The position numbers and the translations under genes are program-made. 64,000 nucleotides of DNA, from positions 1-64,000 of IMG/VR virus record IMGVR_UViG_3300048442_000818; one strand, written 5' to 3'. Below the pieces are notes generated by a model. It was not told the DNA's origin. It saw only the letters and a list, made by a program, of their open reading frames with translations, and did not search any database. This document shows, in pieces, positions 17,463 through 26,728 of this stretch; the stretch's first letter is position 1, and the number at the start of each line of letters is the position of its first letter. Source of the stretch: a virus.

Positions 17463-18598
17463 GTATTTCCCCTTCTGCACTGGAGGGGTTAAGCCTCTCC
17501 TTAGTTGGTACTCCCATTCAAGGGCCTCCAGGGAACCAAGGTCAAAAAGGTGACAAGGGTGACCCTGGTCCTGCTGGTCCTCAAGGCATAAAAGGAGATA
17601 AAGGCGATACCGGTGATACCGGACCCAAGGGGGATACTGGTTATCCTGGTCCTCAGGGTATCCAAGGCCCAATTGGACCAGAAGGTCCACAAGGCCCTCA
17701 GGGTCCACAAGGTGAAAAAGGTGATTCAGGTCAAGGTCTGATACCCCGTGGTGATTTTGTTTTAGGTGAAACTTATAACCCAAATGAGTATGTATTCTCC
17801 CTTGGTTCTGGGGGTGTTACATCTATGTTCATTTGCCAATCTACAGTTTCATTTGTTGCAGATGAAACACCATTAAATGACCCCACTAATTGGACCGAAT
17901 TTGAAGCACCAGCCGGTGCTGATGGTAAGTCTGTTGAGTTACAAAAAAATGCTACGCATATCCAATGGCGCCAGGAAGGTGGTAATTGGCAAGATCTTAT
18001 TGCTGTAGCCGATCTTCAAGGACCACAGGGCATTCAGGGTGAGCAAGGCCCTGCTGGTGACCCTGGAACGGATGGTATAGATGGTGAAGACGGTAAGACC
18101 ATCTACACTGTGTCCGGTGCTCCAAGTGCTGCTACAGGCGTTGATGGTGATTACGCTATTGATCCAACTGCACAAATGTTCTATGGCCCTAAAGACTCTG
18201 GATCCTGGCCTGCTGGTGTCAGTATTAAAGGGGAAAAAGGTGATCCTGGGGATGGTACTACTGTTGATGAAAGTCAGTTCCTTAAAAAAGTAACACCACC
18301 CATTGTTCAATCAGGTACTGCACTGACTGTTACCGCTGCTTGGACAGGTGAAGTTGTTGAGTTAACGGCTGCCACTAACCAAACAATCACACTTCCAGAA
18401 GATGCTACAGAAAACTTACCTGTTGGTTCCCAAGGTGTATTTTGGGTAACAGGTGATGGTGTACCAACTTTCCAAATTGAGGGTACAGATCAACTTATCT
18501 CGTTCAATGATTTAGTAACCGCTGCTGGTAAAAACAGTTGGGTTACATGGTACAAAGCCGCATCTGGTCGTTGGACTCTTGGAGGACAGTTAGCATGA
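17459..18598 (+). CDS. collagen-like tail fibre protein
   Basis: 379 residues. Residues about 22-93 are an unbroken Gly-X-Y series (for example [20 protein letters not shown]), with a second short series near 186-212. Between and after them are small beta domains of the kind seen in fibre proteins ([30 protein letters not shown]). The C-terminal 100 residues ([20 protein letters not shown]) look like a beta-rich tip. It should trimerise as a collagen-type rod. It is on the plus strand among replication genes, far from the late structural block. Confidence 0.82.
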   Translation: MSISPSALEGLSLSLVGTPIQGPPGNQGQKGDKGDPGPAGPQGIKGDKGDTGDTGPKGDTGYPGPQGIQGPIGPEGPQGPQGPQGEKGDSGQGLIPRGDFVLGETYNPNEYVFSLGSGGVTSMFICQSTVSFVADETPLNDPTNWTEFEAPAGADGKSVELQKNATHIQWRQEGGNWQDLIAVADLQGPQGIQGEQGPAGDPGTDGIDGEDGKTIYTVSGAPSAATGVDGDYAIDPTAQMFYGPKDSGSWPAGVSIKGEKGDPGDGTTVDESQFLKKVTPPIVQSGTALTVTAAWTGEVVELTAATNQTITLPEDATENLPVGSQGVFWVTGDGVPTFQIEGTDQLISFNDLVTAAGKNSWVTWYKAASGRWTLGGQLA

Positions 18599-20265
18599 TG
18601 TTACCAATGCTCCATGGATTATTGTCCTCTAAAGCAGGTATTGTACCCCCAGCTGAAGCTGAAGCACCTACTGGTTTCTTAACAGGTGATACTCTTATTG
18701 AATCAAGCACATCAACACTAACACCTGCACGTCCTGTAGGTGGAGGTGATGGTACATATTATGCCTGGATTATGCACCGAGACACTCTGACTTTACCTGC
18801 TGGTTGGGAAGAAGTAGCTACTCAGTTTGTTGGTAATCAGGAACTAAACCAAGCACTGACAGTAGCTAAAGCCCCTGCGTCAGTAACTAATATGACTTTT
18901 ACCCAAGCAAGTGCTCAACGGTTTCTCGGTGTGGTTTTAGAAACAATAGGTGGTAGTGATTGGATTGAAACAATTACAAGCCAAGATGGTATTAATGTAA
19001 ATGGTTGGCATGTTGGGTCAACAATCACACCTCCCGGTAAAGGTATTGTTATGTCGGGTAGTTGCTCCACCCTTGCAAATACTAGTGGAGCAACTGAATA
19101 TATGAGTACTCTACCTAGAATTACTCCTTATGATGTTGACGATAACCGTCTCTGTGTTGCTACAGGTAATGTAGTTAAAAATAATGAAGTAACACCAGAA
19201 TTTTATTCTGAACCTTCTAATACCGAATTAGCAGAAATTTCTATCACTTTAACCGATAATTCAGAAACTCCAGAAGAATTTTCAACAATACCTTTTATTA
19301 CTCGATGGAAAGCTGGGGCATTTGGTGAAGACTTTATAGTGTTACCTCTAGTTTCAGGTGGTAATTATGATTTTTGGGTAGATTGGGGTTTTGGGGTAGT
19401 AGACCATATAACATCCTATGATGATGCTAAAAACTCATTTCCATTTGCCGACAGCAGTACACCAACATATGATGTTAAAATTTATGGTGAATGTGATCGT
19501 TGGCAATTTGGCAGTGTTTCTGCTGCCAGAGATTCATTTAAAGATGTCATTCAATGGGGTGATGTTGAGTGGTCTACTTGTTTTGAAATGTTTAATAATG
19601 TTGATTTTGGTGTAGATGTACTTACCGCCACAGATATACCGAATACCACAAATGTAACTGATTTTAGTTATATGTTTGCTCAAAGTAACGGCTTGACAGT
19701 TGCGCCCGACCTAGATATGGGTCAGGCTTTAAACGCTAGTAATATGTTTTATCTGTCAGACATAGAACAGACACCGTACTACAACACCGCGCTTTGCCAA
19801 GACTTCGGGTATATGTTCTACGGCCTGAACAATTTATCTGGGTTTGGTGGTCTGGATACTTCATCCGCAATTGAAACCAATGACATGTTTTTTGACTGCG
19901 AGGGTCTAACCTCCGTCAATATAAATACAACCACAGTTGAAAATTTCTCAGGCATGTTTGCCAATAACGCAAGCATTATAGACTGCGGTACGTTAGACAT
20001 AGGTAACAATGGTAGTACTATCCTCAACGTTTTCAATAATACCATTAACCTAACAACTTTCCGCATATTAAATGCCAATTCCGAGCTGCAATTAGAAGAT
20101 ACTGCCGTAACTTGGGCAACTATATCGCAGCTTTGGGATGATCTACCTGTTGTAAGTGGAGAGCTTTACCATAGGATTAATATACAAGGCACTCCAGCAG
20201 TGTCCGATCCAAACTACGATCCTCAACCGGCCATAGATAAAGGATGGACAGTTACAGACGCATAA
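18595..20265 (+). CDS. fibre-tip / adhesin with BspA-like (DUF285) repeats
   Basis: The start is the ATG at 18595, overlapping the collagen-like stop by 4 bases with GGAGG upstream. 556 residues. The N-terminal 220 residues are beta-rich and unassigned. From about residue 240 there is the entry domain typical of BspA proteins ([23 protein letters not shown]), then repeats with the spacing ..MF......L.....D....N.. ([60 protein letters not shown]). BspA repeats mediate surface binding. Likely the receptor-binding partner of the collagen-like rod. Confidence 0.75.
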   Translation: MMLPMLHGLLSSKAGIVPPAEAEAPTGFLTGDTLIESSTSTLTPARPVGGGDGTYYAWIMHRDTLTLPAGWEEVATQFVGNQELNQALTVAKAPASVTNMTFTQASAQRFLGVVLETIGGSDWIETITSQDGINVNGWHVGSTITPPGKGIVMSGSCSTLANTSGATEYMSTLPRITPYDVDDNRLCVATGNVVKNNEVTPEFYSEPSNTELAEISITLTDNSETPEEFSTIPFITRWKAGAFGEDFIVLPLVSGGNYDFWVDWGFGVVDHITSYDDAKNSFPFADSSTPTYDVKIYGECDRWQFGSVSAARDSFKDVIQWGDVEWSTCFEMFNNVDFGVDVLTATDIPNTTNVTDFSYMFAQSNGLTVAPDLDMGQALNASNMFYLSDIEQTPYYNTALCQDFGYMFYGLNNLSGFGGLDTSSAIETNDMFFDCEGLTSVNINTTTVENFSGMFANNASIIDCGTLDIGNNGSTILNVFNNTINLTTFRILNANSELQLEDTAVTWATISQLWDDLPVVSGELYHRINIQGTPAVSDPNYDPQPAIDKGWTVTDA

Positions 20266-20318
20266 GCTTACTGGTAAAGTGGTAGACCTTTTTCTGGTTC
20301 TACTGCTGAACTCACCCA

Positions 20319-20342
20319 GGGGGTCTAAGGATCCCCTTTTTT
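20319..20342 (+). terminator. rho-independent terminator after fibre cassette
   Basis: 6-bp GC-rich stem (20319-20324 with 20331-20336, one G-T pair), then six T. A weaker imperfect hairpin lies just before it at about 20276-20309. Confidence 0.75.
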
Positions 20343-20360
20343 AACTCTGGAGATGTACTA

Positions 20361-20744
20361 ATGAATGATCCCACTCTCAAACACCACCATCATCTTATTA
20401 CCGGTGAAATTGTATTTACTGGTAATAATGATGAGGTTAATGCTATCCGAGTTAACGGAGTACTTATCGATCCTGAAATCAGTATTCCTACCCGTTTACT
20501 TGGCAAAGCTCAGCAAATTCTTCAGTTAAATTTCCATCAGAAAATGCAAGACGATAAAATCAAAGTTCTTGATGTTATCTTACTAAACTTCACCTATTTA
20601 GGTCATATGACTCAAGAAGAGTTTCATAAAGACCCTGAGGGTATGAAGCGTCAAGAGAAGAAAGAATCTGCTGAAAATAAACCAGATCTTTCTGTTGTTG
20701 GAACCAAAGAGGGGAACGACAATGGTTCAGAAGGCCAAGAATAA
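20361..20744 (+). CDS. hypothetical protein, 127 aa
   Basis: Starts after CTGGAG. The first 85 residues are mixed alpha/beta (GEIVFTGNNDEVNAIRVNG; LLGKAQQILQLNF); the tail is charged and probably disordered. It overlaps the next gene by 23 bases. Not recognised; it lies where N4 has small replication-region genes. Confidence 0.65.
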   Translation: MNDPTLKHHHHLITGEIVFTGNNDEVNAIRVNGVLIDPEISIPTRLLGKAQQILQLNFHQKMQDDKIKVLDVILLNFTYLGHMTQEEFHKDPEGMKRQEKKESAENKPDLSVVGTKEGNDNGSEGQE

Positions 20745-21054
20745 AACAATCAATGCAGCACTGGATAACCAGCAAAATAACCTATCCGGTGGCTTTACTA
20801 ATTACTATCTCGCTCAAGTAGATAATCCACAGCGGGATGAACAAGAACCTTATCAAGCTGAATGTGAGGATATCATTGAAGCTCTTGAGATGAATCCTGA
20901 TGAAGCCAATATTTTTAAAGAAATTTGGCGTACAGCTAATGCTCGAAAGGGTAACGGCAAACCAGGTAATACACCCCTAAGAGCAGCAGAAAAGTATGTT
21001 CACTACTCTCGTCGTATTTATCGACGTGCTTTAAGAACAGCTAAAGCTCAGTAA
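20722..21054 (+). CDS. conserved phage protein, 110 aa
   Basis: The ATG at 20722 follows GAGGGG; a TTG further upstream is less likely. The sequence AECEDIIEALEMNPDEANIF followed by KEIWRTANARKGNGKPG is a recognisable block in small proteins of N4-like and other phages that are encoded next to replication genes. It is helical and basic at the C-terminus (YSRRIYRRALRTAKAQ). Function unknown; nucleic-acid contact is plausible. Confidence 0.7.
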   Translation: MVQKAKNKTINAALDNQQNNLSGGFTNYYLAQVDNPQRDEQEPYQAECEDIIEALEMNPDEANIFKEIWRTANARKGNGKPGNTPLRAAEKYVHYSRRIYRRALRTAKAQ

Positions 21055-21061
21055 CATCCCC

Positions 21062-21089
21062 AAGCCGTAATCTCCGGTTACGGCTTTTT
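21062..21089 (+). terminator. rho-independent terminator
   Basis: 9-bp perfect stem (21062-21070 with 21078-21086), 7-base loop, then a T run to 21089. Confidence 0.85.
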
Positions 21090-21107
21090 ATTCCAAGGAG
21101 ATATTCC

Positions 21108-22076
21108 ATGGTTGTAACCAATAAGGGAGATATCCCTATCGGTTTAGCTGTGTGGTTGCTGCATGATGAGTATGACTACGTTAATGAGTCAAATTACATC
21201 TCAGTAACCCAATTAATGAAACCACTGAGACACATCATTCTACCTCGCAGAGTACCCGCAGAAGACCGTGTAGCAGACCTGGAAGATTACACCTCTCGTG
21301 CTTTGGGTAACTCTATCCATGATTCTATTGAGAAAGCCTGGATCAAGGGTTATGAGCGCAGCCTTAAGCTACTAGGTTACCCAGACAGTATGATTAAACG
21401 TGTCTGTGTAAATCCCACAGACGAAGAATTGGCAACTATTGAAAACCCCATTCCTGTTTACCTGGAACAACGTAGTATCCGTGAGTTTGGTAAATACAAA
21501 CTTGGTGGTAAATATGACATGGTTGCTGAAGGTATTGTTCACGATAACAAATCAACTTCAGCATATACATGGTTATTTGGAACCAGAGATGAAGAGCACC
21601 GTCTTCAGGGTAGTCTTTATCGTTGGCTCAATCCAAAGAGAATCACTGAAGATTTTATCCGTATTAACTTTATCTTCACTGATTGGCAAAAAGCTCAAGC
21701 TGCTCAAAATCCCAAGTATCCCCAAAAGCGTTTACTTCATAAAGACATTCCTCTTCTGTCTATTCAAGAAACAGAAGATTGGATCCAAGCTAAACTTAAT
21801 TTGGTAGAGAAATACATCGATAGTCCTGAAAAGGATATTCCTGAATGCACAGATGAAGAACTCTGGCGTTCAGAAACTCAGTATAAGTACTACGCTAACC
21901 CCGAGAAGACCACTGGTCGATCCACTAAGAATTTCTCTGATCCAGCATCAGCAAAGAAATACATGATGGAGAAAGGTGGTAAAGGTGTAATCGTCACTGT
22001 TCCTGGTGAGGTTAAGCGTTGTAATTACTGTGATGCTTTCCCTATCTGCACCCAAAAGGACAAGTACTTCTCATGA
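21108..22076 (+). CDS. PD-(D/E)XK nuclease, Cas4/RecB-like
   Basis: 322 residues. The nuclease core is LGGKYDMVAEGIVHDNKSTS near 133-152 (Asp ... Asp-x-Lys), preceded by the helix GNSIHDSIEKAW with its conserved His. The C-terminus has Cys305, Cys308 and Cys314 (CNYCDAFPIC), as in Cas4-type iron-sulfur exonucleases; the fourth Cys is not obvious. It would process DNA ends in recombination or replication. It overlaps the helicase-primase start by 4 bases (ATGA). Confidence 0.82.
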   Translation: MVVTNKGDIPIGLAVWLLHDEYDYVNESNYISVTQLMKPLRHIILPRRVPAEDRVADLEDYTSRALGNSIHDSIEKAWIKGYERSLKLLGYPDSMIKRVCVNPTDEELATIENPIPVYLEQRSIREFGKYKLGGKYDMVAEGIVHDNKSTSAYTWLFGTRDEEHRLQGSLYRWLNPKRITEDFIRINFIFTDWQKAQAAQNPKYPQKRLLHKDIPLLSIQETEDWIQAKLNLVEKYIDSPEKDIPECTDEELWRSETQYKYYANPEKTTGRSTKNFSDPASAKKYMMEKGGKGVIVTVPGEVKRCNYCDAFPICTQKDKYFS

Positions 22077-24220
22077 TTGATCTAACTGGAGTCAGTCACC
22101 ATCCCGCAATTGAAGAAATTGTGGAGGTGCTCTGTAATAAAACTCAGAATACTGATCGTGGTTTCTTTAGGACTGAAGTGGCTTACTTTTTGGCCAAGCT
22201 TGCTAGCAATATGCGGGCAACCGTTGTCACGAAGGATCGTGGCGAGATTCCAGTAAATCTGTACGCACTAGCTTTAGCTACTTCTGGCTTCGGTAAAGGC
22301 CATTCAGTGAACGTCATGGAAAATGAGTTCATCAGGGGCTTTAAGAAAAGATTCACAGAAGATACTATGCCAATTATCGCAGAGAAACATCTCTGGGATA
22401 TTGCCAATGATCGTGCTCTCCGCAAAGGTACTGACCAACAAGAAGAATACGATAAGGTAGAGGGCGAGTATAGGCGTGCTGGTGCGTTCCCGTTTACTTT
22501 TGACAGTGGTACCCCACCTGCTGTTAAACAGCTACGCCACAAGCTACTTCTGGCAGGCTGTGGCTCAATCAATCTACAGATTGATGAAATCGGTTCTAAC
22601 CTGCTTGGTTCAGTAGATGTTCTTACTTTGTTCCTGGAGCTTTATGACCAGGGTATTGTGAAACAGAAACTAACCAAAAATACCAATGAGAACCAACGGA
22701 GTGAGGAGATCGATGGTAAAACCCCAACGAACGCTCTGTTATTTGGTACCCCAAGCAAGCTGTTAGATGGTGGTCAGACCGAAGATCAGTTCTATTCTTT
22801 CCTGGAAACAGGGTATGCACGCCGATGTATCTTTGGGTATGGACAACATGATCGAAAAGCCTTTAACTCGATGTCCCCTGAAGAGATCTACAAGCGGTTG
22901 ATCCAGCCAGCAAACCACAATCTGGTGAACAAATGGGCAAATCAGTTTGATAAATTAGCTGATCCCGCCATGTTCGGTTGGAAAATGGTAGTAGAAGATG
23001 ATGTAGCTATACGTCTCTTGGAATACAAAATTGCATGTGAAATGTCTGCTGACAACATGGCAGATCATGAAGAGATACGTAAAGCAGAACTCAGTCATCG
23101 GTACTTCAAGGCACTCAAATTAGCAGGTGCTTATGCTTTCATTGATGAAAGTAGTGAAGTGGAGATGGATCACTTAATGCAAGCAATTCTCTTGGTGGAA
23201 GAGTCTGGTGCTGCTTTTCAGACAATTCTCAATAGAGAAAAAACTTACGTTAAGTTGGCCAAATATATTGCTTCTGTTGGTTCAGAAGTAACCCATGCTG
23301 ATTTGTTGGAAGCATTGCCATTTTATAAATCAGGTAATGCTGCCCGTAATGAAATGATGACTTTAGCGACAGCATGGGGTTACAAAAAGCATATCATCAT
23401 TAAGAAATCTTTTATTGATGGTATTGAATTCTTCAAGGGTGAAACTTTGGAGGAAACTGATCTAAATGAAATGGTGGTGGCTTACAGTGATCATTGGGCT
23501 TATCACTATTTGGGTGAGCGTGTTCCTTTTGATCAACTGCACGTAATGACTCAAGCAAAAGGAATGCATTGGGCAAACCATTTCTTTAAAAATGGCCACA
23601 GAGCCGAAGAGAATGTCTTTGCTGGTTTCAACATGGTCGTTATTGATGTCGATGGCGATATCAGCTTAGATGCTGCCCATGAACTTATGAAAGAATATAA
23701 GTTCATGACTTATACCACTAAACGACACACTGAGGAGGAGAATAGATTCAGACTTATTCTTCCCATCAACTACATGTTGGAATTGGATTCTGAAGAGTAT
23801 AAAGAATTCATGAACAATGTGATGGGATGGTTACCGTTTAAAACAGATGATTCAGCTAACCAGAGATCCAAGAAGTGGGAGAGTTTCGATGGAAACTACC
23901 ATTATAATTTTGATGGTGAAATTCTGGATGCTTTGAAGTTCATTCCTAAAACAAGTAAGAATGAATCTTATAAAAAGCAATTCCAGCAAGTGCAGTCCTT
24001 GGATAATCTGGAGCGTTGGTTCGCTCAACGCATCAGTACAGGTAATCGTAATAAGCAAATGCTGAAATACGCATTAGCTCTTGTTGATAATGGAATGAGC
24101 CTTGTGGATGTTAATAAACAGGTTCATGAATTTAACAGCAAAATCAACAATCCACTTGATGCTTCAGAGATCGAATCAACGATCATGATTACTGTGGCAA
24201 AACGCTATCAACGCACCTAA
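22073..24220 (+). CDS. helicase-primase fusion (N4 gp43-like)
   Basis: 715 residues. The N-terminal half has an unusual P-loop SGFGKGHS (71-78) and a Walker B-like LQIDEIGSN near 170-180, as in replicative helicase-type ATPases. The C-terminal part has an archaeo-eukaryotic primase core: VVIDVDGD (about 522, DxD), then TYTTKRHTEEENRFRLILPI (about 545-565, with the His and Arg), then a serine/lysine-rich loop. The last 80 residues (RWFAQRISTGNRNKQMLKYA) resemble a PriCT helical domain. This suits N4 gp43, an essential replication protein. The order is helicase first, primase second. Confidence 0.75.
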   Translation: MIDLTGVSHHPAIEEIVEVLCNKTQNTDRGFFRTEVAYFLAKLASNMRATVVTKDRGEIPVNLYALALATSGFGKGHSVNVMENEFIRGFKKRFTEDTMPIIAEKHLWDIANDRALRKGTDQQEEYDKVEGEYRRAGAFPFTFDSGTPPAVKQLRHKLLLAGCGSINLQIDEIGSNLLGSVDVLTLFLELYDQGIVKQKLTKNTNENQRSEEIDGKTPTNALLFGTPSKLLDGGQTEDQFYSFLETGYARRCIFGYGQHDRKAFNSMSPEEIYKRLIQPANHNLVNKWANQFDKLADPAMFGWKMVVEDDVAIRLLEYKIACEMSADNMADHEEIRKAELSHRYFKALKLAGAYAFIDESSEVEMDHLMQAILLVEESGAAFQTILNREKTYVKLAKYIASVGSEVTHADLLEALPFYKSGNAARNEMMTLATAWGYKKHIIIKKSFIDGIEFFKGETLEETDLNEMVVAYSDHWAYHYLGERVPFDQLHVMTQAKGMHWANHFFKNGHRAEENVFAGFNMVVIDVDGDISLDAAHELMKEYKFMTYTTKRHTEEENRFRLILPINYMLELDSEEYKEFMNNVMGWLPFKTDDSANQRSKKWESFDGNYHYNFDGEILDALKFIPKTSKNESYKKQFQQVQSLDNLERWFAQRISTGNRNKQMLKYALALVDNGMSLVDVNKQVHEFNSKINNPLDASEIESTIMITVAKRYQRT

Positions 24221-24226
24221 CCATTA

Positions 24227-24267
24227 GGGATAATCAGTTCTTTCTTTGGTTTTGAACTGGTTATCCC
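24227..24267 (+). other. long intergenic hairpin without U-tract
   Basis: 14-bp stem with one G-T pair (24227-24240 with 24254-24267) and a 13-base pyrimidine-rich loop, directly before the ribosome-binding site of the Sak4-like gene. No T run. Confidence 0.65.
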
Positions 24268-24283
24268 ACAACAGGAGATTGAT

Positions 24284-25021
24284 ATGTCTCACGACCCGAA
24301 TGAACCCAATGACCAGCTAGTACTGGTAGTTGGTTATTCAGCCACGGGTAAGAGTGCTTCTCTTAGAAATATCAGAGATCAGGATAAGTGGCTTTATCTG
24401 AATACTGAATCTGGTAAGCGCTTACCCTTCAAAAATAAGTTTCAATCATTTCGTATTTCAGATCCTTATCAAGTGTTTGAGGCATTTGATCATGGTACAG
24501 ATAATCCTGATGTTAATGGTAACATTGTTGACTCACTTACCTTCCTCATGGATATGTATGAGTCTCAGTACGTATTGGGATCTTCTAATACCATGCAAGG
24601 TTGGAGTAATTTCCAACAATACTTTAAAGAGTTGATGCAACAGAAGGTCACTCTGTTTAATAAACCAACTATTTTCACTGCCCATGTTCGTGATGACCTT
24701 GATGAAAAAAGTATGGAAATGAAAACTTCCGTACCCATTAAAGGTGCATTAAAGAACAATGGTGTGGAAGCTTATTTCTCCACGGTGGTAGCTGCTAAAA
24801 AAGTATCCATCAAAGAATTGGAGAAATATGGGAGTAACCTGTTAACCATTACTGAGGAAGAGAAGGATTTGGGCTATAAGCACGTATTCCAGACTCGACC
24901 TACAGCAAAAACAACAGGCGAAAGGATTCGATCTCCCATGGGACTCTTTGATAAGAGTCAAACGTATATGGACAATGATGTTCAGCTTCTGCTGGATCAT
25001 CTAAATGATTTCTACGATTAA
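24284..25021 (+). CDS. Sak4-like RecA-fold ATPase
   Basis: 245 residues, Walker A GYSATGKS (17-24) and Walker B NIVDSLTFLMDM near 85. Size, the early LYLNTESGKRLPF segment and the position next to the SSB gene match the Sak4 group of single-strand annealing ATPases and the corresponding N4 replication gene. It would promote strand annealing or recombination together with the SSB encoded directly downstream. RBS AGGAG. Confidence 0.8.
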   Translation: MSHDPNEPNDQLVLVVGYSATGKSASLRNIRDQDKWLYLNTESGKRLPFKNKFQSFRISDPYQVFEAFDHGTDNPDVNGNIVDSLTFLMDMYESQYVLGSSNTMQGWSNFQQYFKELMQQKVTLFNKPTIFTAHVRDDLDEKSMEMKTSVPIKGALKNNGVEAYFSTVVAAKKVSIKELEKYGSNLLTITEEEKDLGYKHVFQTRPTAKTTGERIRSPMGLFDKSQTYMDNDVQLLLDHLNDFYD

Positions 25022-25051
25022 CTACCTACCTTTGCAAAGGAAGTAATTATC

Positions 25052-25792
25052 ATGAGTATGTTTAATAATCTAACCAATGAAGGTCTCGAAGAAACTCAAG
25101 ACCGCCTTGGTGGTTTTGCTCCACTGGAAACTGGTATTTACACCGGTGAAATTAAAGCATTGTACGGTGGTAAATCAGCCGGTGGTGCTACCAGTCTTAC
25201 AGTCATTGTTGATTTTGAGGGTCGTGAGTACCGGGAAACCCTGTATGTCACTAACCGTAAGGGAGAAAACTTCTTCCTGAATAAAGACGACAATACCAAA
25301 AAAGTACCTTTACCGGGCTTCACTGTTGCAGATGACATTTGTTTGATTGCAACTGGTGAGCCACTTGCGAACCAGGAACCAGAAGAGAAAGTAATCAAGG
25401 TATTCGATTTCGATGCCAAAAAGGAACTGCCTACCAATGTTCCAATGATTACTGCTGCTATCGGTCAAAAGATCTCTCTGGGTATCGTCAAGCAAACCGT
25501 TAATAAGAACGAAAAGCAAGGCGATGAATGGGTACCTACTGCTGAAACTCGTGACGAAAATGTCATTGAGAAGGTATTCCATCCTGAGCTAAAACTGACT
25601 GTTGCAGAAGCACGTAATGGTCAGGAAGAAGCTAAGTTCTGGGATGCCTGGATCCAGAAGAACGAAGGTCAGACCCGAGACAAGCGTAAGCTTAAAGGTG
25701 ATCAAGGTGGTGTAACCGGTGCTCCTAAAGCCGGTGGTTCAGCCCCAGCATCATCCGGTCAACCACGTAAAAGCCTGTTTGGTGATAAGTAA
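25052..25792 (+). CDS. single-stranded DNA-binding protein (N4 SSB-like)
   Basis: 246 residues. Length, position after the Sak4-like gene and the OB-fold-like beta pattern in residues 20-130 (GIYTGEIKALYGG, LTVIVDFEGREYRETLYVTN) agree with N4 gp45 and related SSBs. The C-terminal 40 residues are Gly/Ala/Ser rich and end with PRKSLFGDK. In N4 the SSB also activates the phage middle RNA polymerase through its C-terminal region; whether this protein does so is inference. Confidence 0.75.
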   Translation: MSMFNNLTNEGLEETQDRLGGFAPLETGIYTGEIKALYGGKSAGGATSLTVIVDFEGREYRETLYVTNRKGENFFLNKDDNTKKVPLPGFTVADDICLIATGEPLANQEPEEKVIKVFDFDAKKELPTNVPMITAAIGQKISLGIVKQTVNKNEKQGDEWVPTAETRDENVIEKVFHPELKLTVAEARNGQEEAKFWDAWIQKNEGQTRDKRKLKGDQGGVTGAPKAGGSAPASSGQPRKSLFGDK

Positions 25793-25798
25793 GTTTTA

Positions 25799-25817
25799 GG
25801 GGGTGTATTACACCCCC
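25799..25817 (+). other. tight intergenic hairpin with 3-base loop
   Basis: 8-bp GC-rich perfect stem (25799-25806 with 25810-25817) with an ATT loop. No T run follows; the RBS of the next gene begins 15 bases later. Confidence 0.55.
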
Positions 25818-25842
25818 AACTCTCACCTAAACAGGATGAGAT

Positions 25843-26664
25843 ATGTGGACAATCGAATTACCAATCCGAGTACCAATATCCAAAAAGAAGTTTTTCCTAA
25901 TCAATTTGAATATGTACCGTAATGCTCACTTCCAAACACTGAACAAAGCTAAAAAGGTGTTTGCTGAACAGGTATCTCCGTTATTAAAAGGAATACCACA
26001 CATGAGCGGTTGTACCATGGAATTTGTTCTATATCCTGGTTCCCATCGTCTATGTGATGTGAGTAATATATGTTCAGTCGTGGATAAGTTTTTCTGCGAT
26101 ACGTTGGTAACTTGTGGTCATTTACCTGATGACAACTACAATTACCTAACTGATATACGGTACAGGTTTGGAAAGGTGGATAAAATGAATCCTCGGGTTG
26201 AAGTCACTATTTCACCAGTGGGGGAAACCTCACCCATTAATCAGAATCAAAAGGAACAAGACATGCAAATCATCCTCGTCCAAGCCGAAGTAGAACAGGC
26301 TATCAAAGATTACATCAGTGAACGTCTCACTCTCAGTGATGGTACTGAAATCCAAATCGATCTGTCCGCTACTCGTGGTGCAGATGGTATTAAAGCTACC
26401 ATCGATTTGGTTGAAGGCCCCTCTCCTGTGGTAGAGAAAGACAAAGGTGTAAGTACCGATCAACCACAGAAAGCAGAAGCACAGGTTAAAACTGAAGAAG
26501 TAAAGTCTGAAGAGCCAGAAGCAGTTGAAGCCCCTGCTACCAAAGAACCAGAGCCAGATGCTGTTGAAGCTGTTGAAGCTAGTGAAGGCAAAGAAGAAGA
26601 TAAAGAGGAAGAGGTTAAACCAAAAAGCCTATTCTCTAATCTGAGTAAGCCTAAAAATAACTAG
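25843..26664 (+). CDS. RusA-like Holliday junction resolvase fused to an acidic C-terminal protein
   Basis: 273 residues. Residues 1-125 match the RusA fold: early basic strand (LNMYRNAHFQTLNKAKKVF), then DVSNICSVVDKFFCDTL with Asp72, Asp81 and Asp86, then PDDNYNYLTDIRYRFGK. The C-terminal part from Met141 starts a separate small domain (MQIILVQAEVEQAIKDYI) followed by a long Glu/Pro/Ala/Lys-rich tail ending in KPKSLFSNLSKPKNN. A good internal ribosome-binding site sits before Met141, so both the full-length protein and the C-terminal product may be made. RusA-type enzymes cut branched DNA before packaging. Confidence 0.78.
   Translation: MWTIELPIRVPISKKKFFLINLNMYRNAHFQTLNKAKKVFAEQVSPLLKGIPHMSGCTMEFVLYPGSHRLCDVSNICSVVDKFFCDTLVTCGHLPDDNYNYLTDIRYRFGKVDKMNPRVEVTISPVGETSPINQNQKEQDMQIILVQAEVEQAIKDYISERLTLSDGTEIQIDLSATRGADGIKATIDLVEGPSPVVEKDKGVSTDQPQKAEAQVKTEEVKSEEPEAVEAPATKEPEPDAVEAVEASEGKEEDKEEEVKPKSLFSNLSKPKNN
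26263..26664 (+). CDS. possible internal in-frame product of the resolvase gene, 133 aa
   Basis: ATG at 26263 (codon 141 of the resolvase gene) is preceded by AAAAGGAACAAGAC, a strong ribosome-binding site with good spacing. The product begins MQIILVQAEVEQAIKDYISE, a start that resembles stand-alone phage proteins, and continues with GADGIKATIDLVEG and an acidic tail. This is a proposed second product, not a separate frame. Confidence 0.4.
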   Translation: MQIILVQAEVEQAIKDYISERLTLSDGTEIQIDLSATRGADGIKATIDLVEGPSPVVEKDKGVSTDQPQKAEAQVKTEEVKSEEPEAVEAPATKEPEPDAVEAVEASEGKEEDKEEEVKPKSLFSNLSKPKNN

Positions 26665-26687
26665 TACAGTTATTTTATAGCAGATAT

Positions 26688-26715
26688 AAAAAGCCCCCTG
26701 TAAGGGGGCTTTTTA
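26688..26715. terminator. rho-independent terminator (works on both strands)
   Basis: AAAAAGCCCCC / GGGGGCTTTTT stem with a 5-base loop and T runs on both strands. Confidence 0.88.
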
Positions 26716-26728
26716 TTTGGAGAAGTAA

